From Acidobacteriota bacterium (GTDB lineage Bacteria > Actinomycetota > Acidimicrobiia > ATN3), in NCBI GenBank assembly GCA_003577105.1, contig QEUQ01000018.1, positions 1 to 38,052 of the forward strand: a stretch of 38,052 nucleotides of DNA, given 5' to 3'. The notes beneath the pieces were generated by a model. That model was given only the letters and a program-made list of their open reading frames with translations, was not told the DNA's origin and did not search any database. Shown piece after piece: positions 1 through 6,472 of this stretch. Numbering within the stretch: position 1 is the stretch's first letter; every line of letters begins with the position of its first letter. Both the position numbers and the translations under genes were made by a program.

Positions 1-1
1 C

Positions 2-751
2 GCATATGCCGAGTACTTAGGGCAACAACACGTCTTTAGCCACGGTCTGAGCCCAACAGGACAAGACATCCTGCGCCACGGCTACTACGACATCGGAGTC
101 GGCACTTGGATCTTTGACACCCTCGATGAGGGATCCAGCGAAGGCTCGGCGCTGTCGGCCATGGTTTGGCAGGATCAACTGCATGTATTCGGGGGGGTTT
201 CGAATCGTGCTCAGGGATTGCGTCATGGTTGGTTCGAGCCTGGCACTGGGTGGAAATTCGAGACACTATTGGCTGATGGCTTAGGTTCAGTTGTTGTGCC
301 AGCGCTTGCCACCGCAGCGATGGTGACGGCGGACGGGCGACAAAACGTCTGGTTTACCGCCGCCCTTTACAACTCTGCCCCCGGCGTGTATCCGCACTAT
401 GTTGAGTTCCTTGGCCATGGGTGGTATGAGGAGTCCTTGGCCAATTGGCACTTCGAGAGTCGGCCTTACCCTCGCGGTAATGGTCGTGGACCGTCTGTGG
501 CGACATATGCTCAGCACACCGAGGTCTTTGATTACTACGCTTCTCCCGTTGGTTGCAGCGGTCTGTTTCATGAATACTGGGATGGCGCCGAGTGGTCTGG
601 CGAATTCCGACAGGTGACATGTCCGGGAATTGCGAGCGTGCTTCTAAATAGTCCCACTGCCTCCGCTACCTACCCCCCCTTCAACCAGCTACACGCCTTC
701 TACGCCCAAGACCCGCCTGCCATTGGCCATTTCTGGTATGACCCGGACTAA
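2..751 (+). CDS. Beta-propeller-like repeat protein, 3' part
   Basis: This reading frame is open from the window edge, so the N-terminus is missing; 249 residues remain. It consists of four full and one partial degenerate repeats of about 50-59 residues. Each begins with a strand like QLHVF or QNVWF and continues with a block like RHGWFE followed by W-x-F-E-T-L. Copies begin near residues 9, 56, 110, 169 and 226. This periodicity, the aromatic residues and the absence of other motifs suggest a beta-propeller of the sialidase, fucose-lectin or tachylectin kind, but I cannot name a family. The molecule is probably extracellular; the signal peptide would lie upstream of the window. A binding role is inferred only from the fold type. 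It converges with a GtrA-family gene, and its base composition looks less GC-rich than the operon that follows. Confidence 0.6.
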   Translation, partial: AYAEYLGQQHVFSHGLSPTGQDILRHGYYDIGVGTWIFDTLDEGSSEGSALSAMVWQDQLHVFGGVSNRAQGLRHGWFEPGTGWKFETLLADGLGSVVVPALATAAMVTADGRQNVWFTAALYNSAPGVYPHYVEFLGHGWYEESLANWHFESRPYPRGNGRGPSVATYAQHTEVFDYYASPVGCSGLFHEYWDGAEWSGEFRQVTCPGIASVLLNSPTASATYPPFNQLHAFYAQDPPAIGHFWYDPD

Positions 752-766
752 GGACGTATCTCGTTT

Positions 767-793
767 GAGCTCGGATCATCGCCGGCCGGGCTC
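767..793. terminator. Hairpin between convergent genes
   Basis: GAGCTCGG (767-774) can pair with CCGGGCTC (786-793) as an 8-bp stem with one G-U pair and an 11-nt loop. It lies between the stop of the repeat protein and the stop of the GtrA gene, so it could end transcription from both sides. There is no clear T-run, which is common in high-GC Actinobacteria. Confidence 0.35.
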
Positions 794-1316
794 ATCCCTC
801 TGCTAGGGCTGCCGTCTCTTTGCCGCCGGCATCATCGGCGGCATCTTCGACCACCACGCCGTCCACGTCAGTGACGCCTTGGTGCTCGTGGACTTTGAAG
901 ACGACCTTCTGGAAGAACAGGAGCTTGAAGACCCAGACTGTTCCAAAGCCGAGGAAATTGGCGGCATTGATCGCCAATAAGTTGCCCTTCCAGATGCTGT
1001 CGGCAATTGTGATGGCGATCTGACTCGCAACGAATCCACCGATCGATGCCAACAGATATTGCATCCACTGTTTGGCAGATGAGGCCCCTTCGCCCTTCTC
1101 GAGCCTGAAGACCCATCTTTGCTGTAACGGGAAGACTGAAACGGTTGCGGCCGTGAAGGCAGCCGTCTTGGAGAGCTGGGGGTTCAAGTTGAAAAGCTTG
1201 ATGCCACCGTTGAGAACTACAAGGTCGATCACGGTCGCGATTGCGCTAACGATCCCGTATTTGATGGTGATACGTGTCTTGGGGTGCCTCGACAGCCGGA
1301 GAATTTTCTGACGCAT
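792..1316 (-). CDS. GtrA-family membrane protein
   Basis: The product has 174 residues with four hydrophobic segments near residues 17-38, 47-67, 82-105 and 113-135. The KYGIVSAIATVIDLVVL opening, the F-P-L-Q-Q-R-W-V-F stretch after helix 2 and the N-A-A-N-F-L-G-F-G helix are the pattern of the GtrA family. Members are small four-helix proteins thought to help move polyprenyl-linked sugars across the membrane for cell-wall or O-antigen glycosylation. The C-terminal 30 residues are acidic and probably disordered. I chose the ATG at 1316 because GAGG lies about 5 bases before it; an upstream ATG at 1370 has no ribosome site and would add a hydrophilic tail that fits the family poorly. It diverges from folB. 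Its substrate cannot be told from the sequence. Confidence 0.8.
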   Translation of the reverse strand: MRQKILRLSRHPKTRITIKYGIVSAIATVIDLVVLNGGIKLFNLNPQLSKTAAFTAATVSVFPLQQRWVFRLEKGEGASSAKQWMQYLLASIGGFVASQIAITIADSIWKGNLLAINAANFLGFGTVWVFKLLFFQKVVFKVHEHQGVTDVDGVVVEDAADDAGGKETAALAEG

Positions 1317-1384
1317 TGAGCCTCGAATCTTAGGTGGCGAGTGCTCCCGATGCCACATTTGCCGGTCCACGCACTCGGGCCGGG

Positions 1385-1413
1385 CTGCCTCTGATCCGCT
1401 TCACCCTTAGACT
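1385..1413 (+). promoter_or_regulatory. Candidate folB promoter, leaderless type
   Basis: A TAGACT -10 element (1408-1413) lies 17 bases after a weak -35 CTGCCT (1385-1390). The folB ATG begins only 6 bases after the -10, where transcription would be expected to start. No ribosome binding site precedes the ATG. This arrangement fits a leaderless mRNA, a common form in Actinobacteria. Confidence 0.45.
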
Positions 1414-1419
1414 GACCTC

Positions 1420-1779
1420 ATGGACAGGTTGGTTCTCAGCGGTATCAAGGTTTCCGGTATCCATGGCGTGCTCGACTCCGAGCGCGTATCGCATCAGCCT
1501 TTCGAGATCAATTTGGTCATTGAAACCGATCTGTCGGCCGCCGCAAACGCCGACGACCTGGGTCTCACGATCGATTACTCGCAGGTCGCAGCTGAGGTTT
1601 CACGCATGGTGCGAGAAGAAAGCTTTGGGCTCATTGAGGCCCTCGCCTCACGGATCGCCGACGCAGTCTTGGCCGACGACCGGATCTCAGCGGTTGAGGT
1701 CGAGGTTCGCAAGCTCCGACCTGAGGTTGAAGCCCGCCTCTCATACGCGGCAGTTCAGATTCGGAGATCGAACTCCTGA
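1420..1779 (+). CDS. folB: Dihydroneopterin aldolase
   Basis: FolB converts 7,8-dihydroneopterin to 6-hydroxymethyl-dihydropterin and glycolaldehyde in folate synthesis. The 119-residue length is normal. Family marks are visible: G-I-x-G-I-H-G-V-L at residues 8-18 followed by the conserved Glu21, the L-T-I-D-Y-S-Q-V block near 55, the L-I-E-A-L-A pterin-binding segment near 72, and V-E-V-E-V-R-K-L-R-P near 92-101 carrying the expected lysine. It is cytoplasmic and acts as an oligomer in characterised members. It is followed after 11 bases by folK, the next enzyme of the pathway. The ATG at 1420 is the only sensible start, and the promoter-like sequence immediately before it suggests a leaderless message. 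Confidence 0.93.
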   Translation: MDRLVLSGIKVSGIHGVLDSERVSHQPFEINLVIETDLSAAANADDLGLTIDYSQVAAEVSRMVREESFGLIEALASRIADAVLADDRISAVEVEVRKLRPEVEARLSYAAVQIRRSNS

Positions 1780-1790
1780 GCGCCGGCCGG

Positions 1791-2300
1791 GTGCGGGTGC
1801 CGGCCTACGTCGGTCTCGGCTCAAATGCGGGCGATCGACGGGCGTTCTTGGCCTTTGGGCTGAATGCTCTCCTCAACAGCCGTCGCGTTGATCTGCTTGG
1901 GCTTTCCGGAATTTACGAGACGCTTCCTGTCGGTGGCCCGAAACAGGAGAGCTATCTCAATGCGGTGGCGCTTCTCTCGACGACTCTCGACACGCGAGAA
2001 CTGCTCGAACTAATAGCCAAAGCTGAAGACAAGGCTGGGCGCCGGCGGGACGCCGAGGAGAGATGGGGACCACGCCCGCTCGACATCGACATCCTGGCTC
2101 ACGGTGACGAGGTAATTAGCACTCCGGAGCTGACTGTCCCGCACCCGCGAATGTACGAAAGGGAGTTCGTGCTGGTGCCGCTCTTCGATGTTGGATTGGT
2201 AGCTGGCACCTCAATCGACTTCGATCGGGCCGAGGCAGCGCTGCGAAAGCTGAGGGGGGCACAAGGAGTCGTGCTAGTTGAACCGCCCGACTGGCTTTGA
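1791..2300 (+). CDS. folK: HPPK, 6-hydroxymethyl-dihydropterin pyrophosphokinase
   Basis: FolK transfers pyrophosphate from ATP to 6-hydroxymethyl-dihydropterin, the step after FolB. The product has 169 residues. It shows the Y-V-G-L-G-S-N-x-G-D-R opening, the Y-E-T-L-P-V-G-G-P-x-Q-x-x-Y-L-N-A-V segment, the R-W-G-P-R-P-L-D-I-D-I-L signature with the two metal-binding aspartates, and V-P-H-P-R-M-x-E-R-x-F-V-L near residue 120. I use the GTG at 1791; a second GTG two codons later is equally possible because neither has a clear ribosome site, so translation is probably coupled to folB. The folate genes folP and folE are not in the window. The stop codon overlaps the -35 element of the next promoter. 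Confidence 0.93.
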   Translation: MRVPAYVGLGSNAGDRRAFLAFGLNALLNSRRVDLLGLSGIYETLPVGGPKQESYLNAVALLSTTLDTRELLELIAKAEDKAGRRRDAEERWGPRPLDIDILAHGDEVISTPELTVPHPRMYEREFVLVPLFDVGLVAGTSIDFDRAEAALRKLRGAQGVVLVEPPDWL

Positions 2301-2323
2301 GACCTAGGTTTCCGGTCTATAAT
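2297..2323 (+). promoter_or_regulatory. Promoter of the pantothenate-NAD-lysS operon
   Basis: TTGAGA (2297-2302) and a perfect TATAAT (2318-2323) are separated by 15 bases. The -35 overlaps the folK stop codon. Transcription would start near 2330, giving a leader of about 90 bases before the GTG of the reductase gene. The spacer is shorter than the ideal 17. Confidence 0.55.
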
Positions 2324-2333
2324 CAGACGTAAT

Positions 2334-2367
2334 CTCGGAGGACCGAGTCCGGTATCCGCCTCGCGGA
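2334..2367 (+). promoter_or_regulatory. Two hairpins in the operon leader
   Basis: CTCGG-AGGA-CCGAG (2334-2347) and TCCGC-CTC-GCGGA (2355-2367) each form a perfect 5-bp stem, and they lie just after the expected transcription start. They precede a strong ribosome binding site, GGAGG at 2376-2380. No known riboswitch class is recognised. Confidence 0.4.
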
Positions 2368-2388
2368 ACTGGAACGGAGGGAATCCAA

Positions 2389-2421
2389 TTGACTATCGCA
2401 TTTGCGCCCTTCTCGCAGTGA
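2389..2421 (+). CDS. Ten-codon leader ORF coupled to the reductase gene
   Basis: A TTG at 2389 lies 8 bases after a strong GGAGG. It opens a reading frame for MTIAFAPFSQ that ends in a TGA at 2419-2421. That TGA overlaps the GTG start of the next gene as GTGA. The GTG itself has no ribosome site, so ribosomes ending this small frame could restart on it. The peptide has no run of one amino acid of the kind seen in classical attenuators. This is inferred from spacing and overlap; the peptide is unproven. An alternative is that the reductase starts at an in-frame ATT at 2388, also well spaced from the GGAGG. Confidence 0.35.
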   Translation: MTIAFAPFSQ

Positions 2422-3329
2422 AGGGCGATCTCACGGGTGATCGGCCGCGTTCAGTCGCGCTCATTGGTCCCGGAAGGGCTGGAACTTCAGTGGCTCGCGC
2501 TCTCTTGGCATCGGGGTGGGATGTCACATCAGTGGCGGGTTCAACTCCTAGTTCTGCCACAGCCACTCAATTTGCAGCTGAGGTCGGCGCCACCCGCGCG
2601 GAGACCCCTGGCGAGGCCGCTCGTCTCGCCGACGTCGTGGTGATAGCCGTTCCGGATCACGCAATTGCGGAAGTCGGATCCTCACTCGCGGCAGAGTCCG
2701 GTACCGGCCCAATGCAAGCGGCCTATTTCGGCCATCTCTCTGGAGCGGTCGGATCCTCAGCGCTCTCGGCTCTCAGCGACGCCGGGAAGTCAGTCTTTGG
2801 ATTTCACCCGGTGCTTCCATTCGCGAGCCGCCAAGTGAGCCCGTCTGTCTTCGAGTCGGCACCCGTCGCGATCTCGGGCGACAGCGAAGGCATCGAACTT
2901 GCTCGGACCATGGCCGAGTCGATTGGCGCCAGTGCCTTTGTTGTAGCGGACGAAGATCGGGTCCTCTATCACGCAGCGTGTGTTCTGGCCTCCAACGCTC
3001 TCGTGGCTCTAGAAGGAGTTGCGTTCGAAGTGGCCAAAGCGGCCGGGATCTCGGATCCCGCGGCTGTCCTCTTGCCCCTCGTCAAGGCAACCGTCTCAAA
3101 CCTAGAGGAGAAGGTGCCCGGGGAGGCATTGACCGGTCCAGTAGCACGTGGCGATGTCATGACAGTCGAGTCACACATCAGCGAGCTTGATCGAATTTCA
3201 GCCTCGGCCGCAGAGATATATCGAGTTCTCTCGGCTGAGGCGGCAGATCTCGCGGCAGGTCTTGATGAATCCGCGCGGACGAAGCTCATCGCGGCGCTCT
3301 CCCGTCGCGCCCAAGGGGATGCGGCATGA
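2418..3329 (+). CDS. panG: Rossmann-like/DUF2520 protein, candidate PanG ketopantoate reductase
   Basis: The product has 303 residues. The N-terminal half is a Rossmann fold with V-A-L-I-G-P-G-R-A-G near residues 13-22 for NAD(P) and a V-V-V-I-A-V-P-D strand near 74. It is followed by the H-L-S-G-A block near 105 and G-F-H-P near 126, then an all-helical C-terminal domain with A-A-C-V-L-A-S-N. This is the Rossmann plus DUF2520 architecture, which I recall as that of PanG, an alternative ketopantoate reductase described in Francisella. The gene overlaps panC by ATGA and no PanE-type reductase lies nearby, so the same job is likely here: NADPH-dependent reduction of ketopantoate to pantoate. 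The GTG start is chosen because it overlaps the preceding leader ORF. The symbol rests on family and context, not on a comparison run here. Confidence 0.7.
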   Translation: MKGDLTGDRPRSVALIGPGRAGTSVARALLASGWDVTSVAGSTPSSATATQFAAEVGATRAETPGEAARLADVVVIAVPDHAIAEVGSSLAAESGTGPMQAAYFGHLSGAVGSSALSALSDAGKSVFGFHPVLPFASRQVSPSVFESAPVAISGDSEGIELARTMAESIGASAFVVADEDRVLYHAACVLASNALVALEGVAFEVAKAAGISDPAAVLLPLVKATVSNLEEKVPGEALTGPVARGDVMTVESHISELDRISASAAEIYRVLSAEAADLAAGLDESARTKLIAALSRRAQGDAA

Positions 3330-4261
3330 AGATCATCACCGCGCCAAGCGAGCTTCTCTGGGATGTGAGAGATGCGCGGCGACGCGGAGCCTTGGTAGGC
3401 CTCGTTCCCACGATGGGGTTTCTTCACGAAGGACATGCGTCGCTCATTCGGCGGGCGAGGGCGGAGTGCGATCTAGTTGTTGTCTCGATCTTTGTCAATC
3501 CTCTTCAATTCGGCGAGGGCGAAGACTTCGACTCGTATCCTCGGGATCTCGACGGAGACGTTGCTTTAGCCGCCGACACCGGCGCAGATCTGGTATTTGC
3601 GCCCGAGGTTGGCGACATCTATCCGACCGAGGTCAAGACGACGATCCACGTTGATTCGGTCAGCGAGGGACTCTGTGGTGACCATCGCCCCGGTCACTTC
3701 GATGGAGTCGCGACCGTCGTGGCGAACCTCTTCAACCTTGCCGAACCGGACCGTGCCTATTTCGGAAACAAAGACGCCCAACAGGTCGCAGTGATTCGCC
3801 AGATGGCACACGATCTCAACTTTCCCGTAGAAATCGTTGCGTGCCCGACAGTCCGTGAGTCCGACGGGCTGGCAATGTCGAGCCGGAACGCCTACCTGAC
3901 CGAGACCGAGCGGATCTCGGCACTGGCACTTGTGAAGTCTCTGCGCAAAGCGGCTGATCGCATTTGCGAGGGGGAGCGCTCGGCGCGGGAAATCGAGCGC
4001 GTCGCCTCCACAGTTCTGACATCGGCGCCACTAGTCGCCATCGAGTACGCCCAATTGCGTGACGCCTCAACCATGGCTCCGGTTGAGTTCATCGATGAGG
4101 GCCGGTTTGTCTTGGCTGTTGCTGCGAGGGTGGCGGAAGGGTCTGGATCGGGCGCGCGCCTGATCGACAACTTCGTCTTTGAGGTTTCGGGGGGAGAGGT
4201 TTCGGTTGACGAAGGCGTTTTGGCCTCGGCGGCCGGTGTTGAGGCAACATCTCTGGAATGA
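3326..4261 (+). CDS. panC: Pantothenate synthetase
   Basis: PanC joins pantoate and beta-alanine using ATP through a pantoyl-adenylate. The 311 residues show the P-T-M-G-F-L-H-E-G-H motif at 28-37 (the HIGH-like nucleotide site), F-V-N-P-L-Q-F-G near 57 for pantoate, the long block G-D-H-R-P-G-H-F-D-G-V-A-T-V-V near 115, Y-F-G-N-K-D-A-Q-Q near 145, and R-E-S-D-G-L-A-M-S-S-R-N near 173 (the KMSKS-like loop). It is about 25-30 residues longer than usual because of an acidic C-terminal tail. The ATG overlaps the TGA of the reductase gene, so the two are translated together. It is cytoplasmic. Its two substrates come from the neighbouring reductase branch and PanD. Confidence 0.96.
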   Translation: MKIITAPSELLWDVRDARRRGALVGLVPTMGFLHEGHASLIRRARAECDLVVVSIFVNPLQFGEGEDFDSYPRDLDGDVALAADTGADLVFAPEVGDIYPTEVKTTIHVDSVSEGLCGDHRPGHFDGVATVVANLFNLAEPDRAYFGNKDAQQVAVIRQMAHDLNFPVEIVACPTVRESDGLAMSSRNAYLTETERISALALVKSLRKAADRICEGERSAREIERVASTVLTSAPLVAIEYAQLRDASTMAPVEFIDEGRFVLAVAARVAEGSGSGARLIDNFVFEVSGGEVSVDEGVLASAAGVEATSLE

Positions 4262-4283
4262 GTGAGAAAAGGAGGGTCCTGCT

Positions 4284-4703
4284 GTGAAGCGGACCATGCT
4301 CAAGAGCAAGATCCATAGGGCAACGGTCACGGGCGCAAGCCTTGACTATGTGGGTTCCATCACGGTCGACGAGGAGTTGCTCGATGCCGCGGACATCCTT
4401 CCTCACGAACAAGTTCAAGTACTCGACATCAACAATGGTGCGAGATTTGAAACCTACGCGATTGTCGGTGAGCGTGGGTCGGGAACGATCTGTGTGAACG
4501 GTGCTGCGGCGAGGCTGGTTCAACCCGGTGACAAGGTGATCATTCTCACCTACGCGGTTGTGAACGAGGCCGAGGCCAGGGAGATGAGCGAGGGGCCGAT
4601 CGTGGTCCACGTCGACGAGGACAACCGCATGCTCCCGAGCGTCGATGCGCCGGCGGCGAGCTCGGGTGAGGGTAGACATCAGCCCGTGCGATATTCCGGC
4701 TGA
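4284..4703 (+). CDS. panD: Aspartate 1-decarboxylase proenzyme
   Basis: PanD makes beta-alanine from aspartate for pantothenate. The 139-residue proenzyme carries the self-cleavage site Y-V-G-S-I-T-V-D; cleavage between Gly24 and Ser25 creates the pyruvoyl cofactor. Lys9 and the [11 protein letters not shown] segment near 74-84 are typical. The GTG at 4284 follows an excellent GGAGG with 8 bases of spacing, and the next ATG, five codons in, would remove conserved residues. The C-terminal 20 residues are a variable tail. It sits 22 bases after panC and 11 before nadC, clearly in one operon. Confidence 0.96.
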   Translation: MKRTMLKSKIHRATVTGASLDYVGSITVDEELLDAADILPHEQVQVLDINNGARFETYAIVGERGSGTICVNGAAARLVQPGDKVIILTYAVVNEAEAREMSEGPIVVHVDEDNRMLPSVDAPAASSGEGRHQPVRYSG

Positions 4704-4714
4704 AGCAGACGACC

Positions 4715-5686
4715 TTGGCGGGTCAGACTGAAGCCCGAGCACCGCAATTCGCCTACACCGAATCAGAAGTCAAGGCGGCAAGGGCTGCAGCTGAGCGCTC
4801 ACTGGCCGAGGATCTCGACGACCGGGGAGACATAACAACCCGGCTATTTGGAGAGGCGTCCTCTGCAGCTGTCATTGAGGCAGCCTTCGTGCCCCGCGAA
4901 AACGGCATTCTCGCGGGAGCTCGCGTGGCCGATGAGGTGTTTACCCTAATAGACAAGGGCACTGAGATCCGGTGGCTGATTGGCGATGGCGAACAACTGG
5001 TTCGAGGTCGCGCGGCAGCGGTGCTAGCGGGATCCGCCGACGCGATCCTGGCCGGAGAACGATCTGCATTGAATTCTCTCTGCCACCTCTCGGGTATCGC
5101 GACCATGGCCCACCGCTTCGTTTCGTTGATCGAGTTGGCCTCGCCTGATTGCCGCCTACGGGACACCCGCAAGACGCACGCCGGGTTGCGCATTCTTGAA
5201 AAAGCGGCCGTGCGGGCCGGTGGTGGGATCAACCACAGACTCAATCTCAGCGATGCGGTTCTGATCAAGGACAATCACATTGCTGCGTTCCTCGACTCGC
5301 GCATGCCGGACCGGGACGGCGATTTGGCGTCATCAGAACTGGAGAAGCGTTTTCGCGACTTGGTGGTGGCTGCACGCGAGCAGTATCCGGGTGTCGAAAT
5401 CGAGATCGAGGCGGATACGATCGGTGTGGTTGAAGCAGCCGTCGCGGCTGGAGCAGACACCGTTCTTTGCGACAACATGAGTCCTCCAGAACTCGGTCAG
5501 GCCGTTGAGGTTGCAAGGGGGCGTTGCCGGCTCGAAGCCTCAGGCGGTGTAACGCTCGAGAACGTGTCGGAGGTCGCGGCCACTGGTGTGGACTACATAG
5601 CGGTTGGGGCCGTAACGCACTCGGCTCCAGCCCTTGATATCGGCCTTGATCTTCTTGGCCTCGGGTCCTCAAAGGGGAATGAGTAA
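4715..5686 (+). CDS. nadC: Nicotinate-nucleotide pyrophosphorylase (quinolinate PRTase)
   Basis: NadC makes nicotinate mononucleotide from quinolinate and PRPP in NAD synthesis. It has 323 residues, somewhat longer than usual. The signature D-T-R-K-T-H-A-G-L-R near 151 and G-G-G-I-N-H-R-L-N-L-S-D near 173 bind quinolinate and PRPP, V-L-I-K-D-N-H-I follows near 187, and the C-terminal E-A-S-G-G-V-T and Y-I-A-V-G-A-V-T-H-S bind phosphate. The N-terminal helical domain contains E-D-x-x-D-R-G-D-I-T. The TTG at 4715 is the likely start, 11 bases after panD, though the ribosome site is weak. The partners NadA and NadB are not in the window. coaX follows after three bases. Confidence 0.95.
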   Translation: MAGQTEARAPQFAYTESEVKAARAAAERSLAEDLDDRGDITTRLFGEASSAAVIEAAFVPRENGILAGARVADEVFTLIDKGTEIRWLIGDGEQLVRGRAAAVLAGSADAILAGERSALNSLCHLSGIATMAHRFVSLIELASPDCRLRDTRKTHAGLRILEKAAVRAGGGINHRLNLSDAVLIKDNHIAAFLDSRMPDRDGDLASSELEKRFRDLVVAAREQYPGVEIEIEADTIGVVEAAVAAGADTVLCDNMSPPELGQAVEVARGRCRLEASGGVTLENVSEVAATGVDYIAVGAVTHSAPALDIGLDLLGLGSSKGNE

Positions 5687-5689
5687 CAG

Positions 5690-6472
5690 ATGCTTCTCGC
5701 AATAGACGTGGGCAACACTCACACGGTCATGGGGCTCTTTGGACCTGAGGCAGATGACGAAGATCTCGGCCTTGTGGATCACTGGAGAATTGCGACCCAA
5801 GAGCCAAGAACCGCCGACGAGTTGGCCCTGCTATTGAGGAGTTTTCTGAGGTTTGAGGGGCGCTACATGGAGGACATCACCGGTGTGGCCGTCTCAAGCG
5901 TTGTGCCAAGGGTGACCGGCGCACTCAGGCAGATGATCGATCGGTATCTCAGTGTTGATCCGGTGGTGGTTGAACCGGGAACCCGCTCGGGCATGCCGAT
6001 TCTCTACGACAATCCGAAAGAAGTCGGGGCGGATCGCATAGCCAATGCGGTTGCGGCATTTGAGGGATACGGCGGGCCGGCCGTGGTAGTCGATTTCGGT
6101 ACCGCCACCACGTTTGACGCAATCAGCGAGAAGGGCGAGTACCTTGGCGGAGCAATATCCCCCGGAATCGAGATTTCTTCGCGTGCCCTCTTTGACGCTG
6201 CGGCCGGATTGCGCCGCGTCGAGATCGGCGAACCTCGCAGCGTCATAGGCAAGAACACCGTTGAGAGCGTTCAGTCGGGAATGCTCTACGGCTTTGCCGG
6301 CCAAGTCGATTCCATGGTCGAACGGATCCGAGATGAGTTCGGCGGTCATGGTGTGGCGGTTGCTACTGGAGGGCTGGCCCAGACAGTGATGCGAGCTTGC
6401 CGTACGGTCGATCATCACGATCAGTGGCTCACACTGAAGGGGCTGAGGATCATCTACGAGAGGAATCAATGA
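5690..6472 (+). CDS. coaX: Type III pantothenate kinase
   Basis: CoaX phosphorylates pantothenate, the first step from vitamin to CoA. The 260-residue protein belongs to the ASKHA fold: D-V-G-N-T-H-T-V-M-G at 6-15 is the phosphate 1 loop, P-x-x-V-G-A-D-R-I-A-N-A near 106 is the pantothenate site, and V-V-D-F-G-T-A-T-T-F-D near 130 is phosphate loop 2. G-G-A-I-S-P-G-I and A-T-G-G-L-A near 228 complete the set. It begins 3 bases after nadC and its TGA overlaps the lysS ATG. Type III kinases are not inhibited by CoA in characterised cases, so the neighbouring pathway is probably not controlled at this step by product feedback. Confidence 0.95.
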   Translation: MLLAIDVGNTHTVMGLFGPEADDEDLGLVDHWRIATQEPRTADELALLLRSFLRFEGRYMEDITGVAVSSVVPRVTGALRQMIDRYLSVDPVVVEPGTRSGMPILYDNPKEVGADRIANAVAAFEGYGGPAVVVDFGTATTFDAISEKGEYLGGAISPGIEISSRALFDAAAGLRRVEIGEPRSVIGKNTVESVQSGMLYGFAGQVDSMVERIRDEFGGHGVAVATGGLAQTVMRACRTVDHHDQWLTLKGLRIIYERNQ

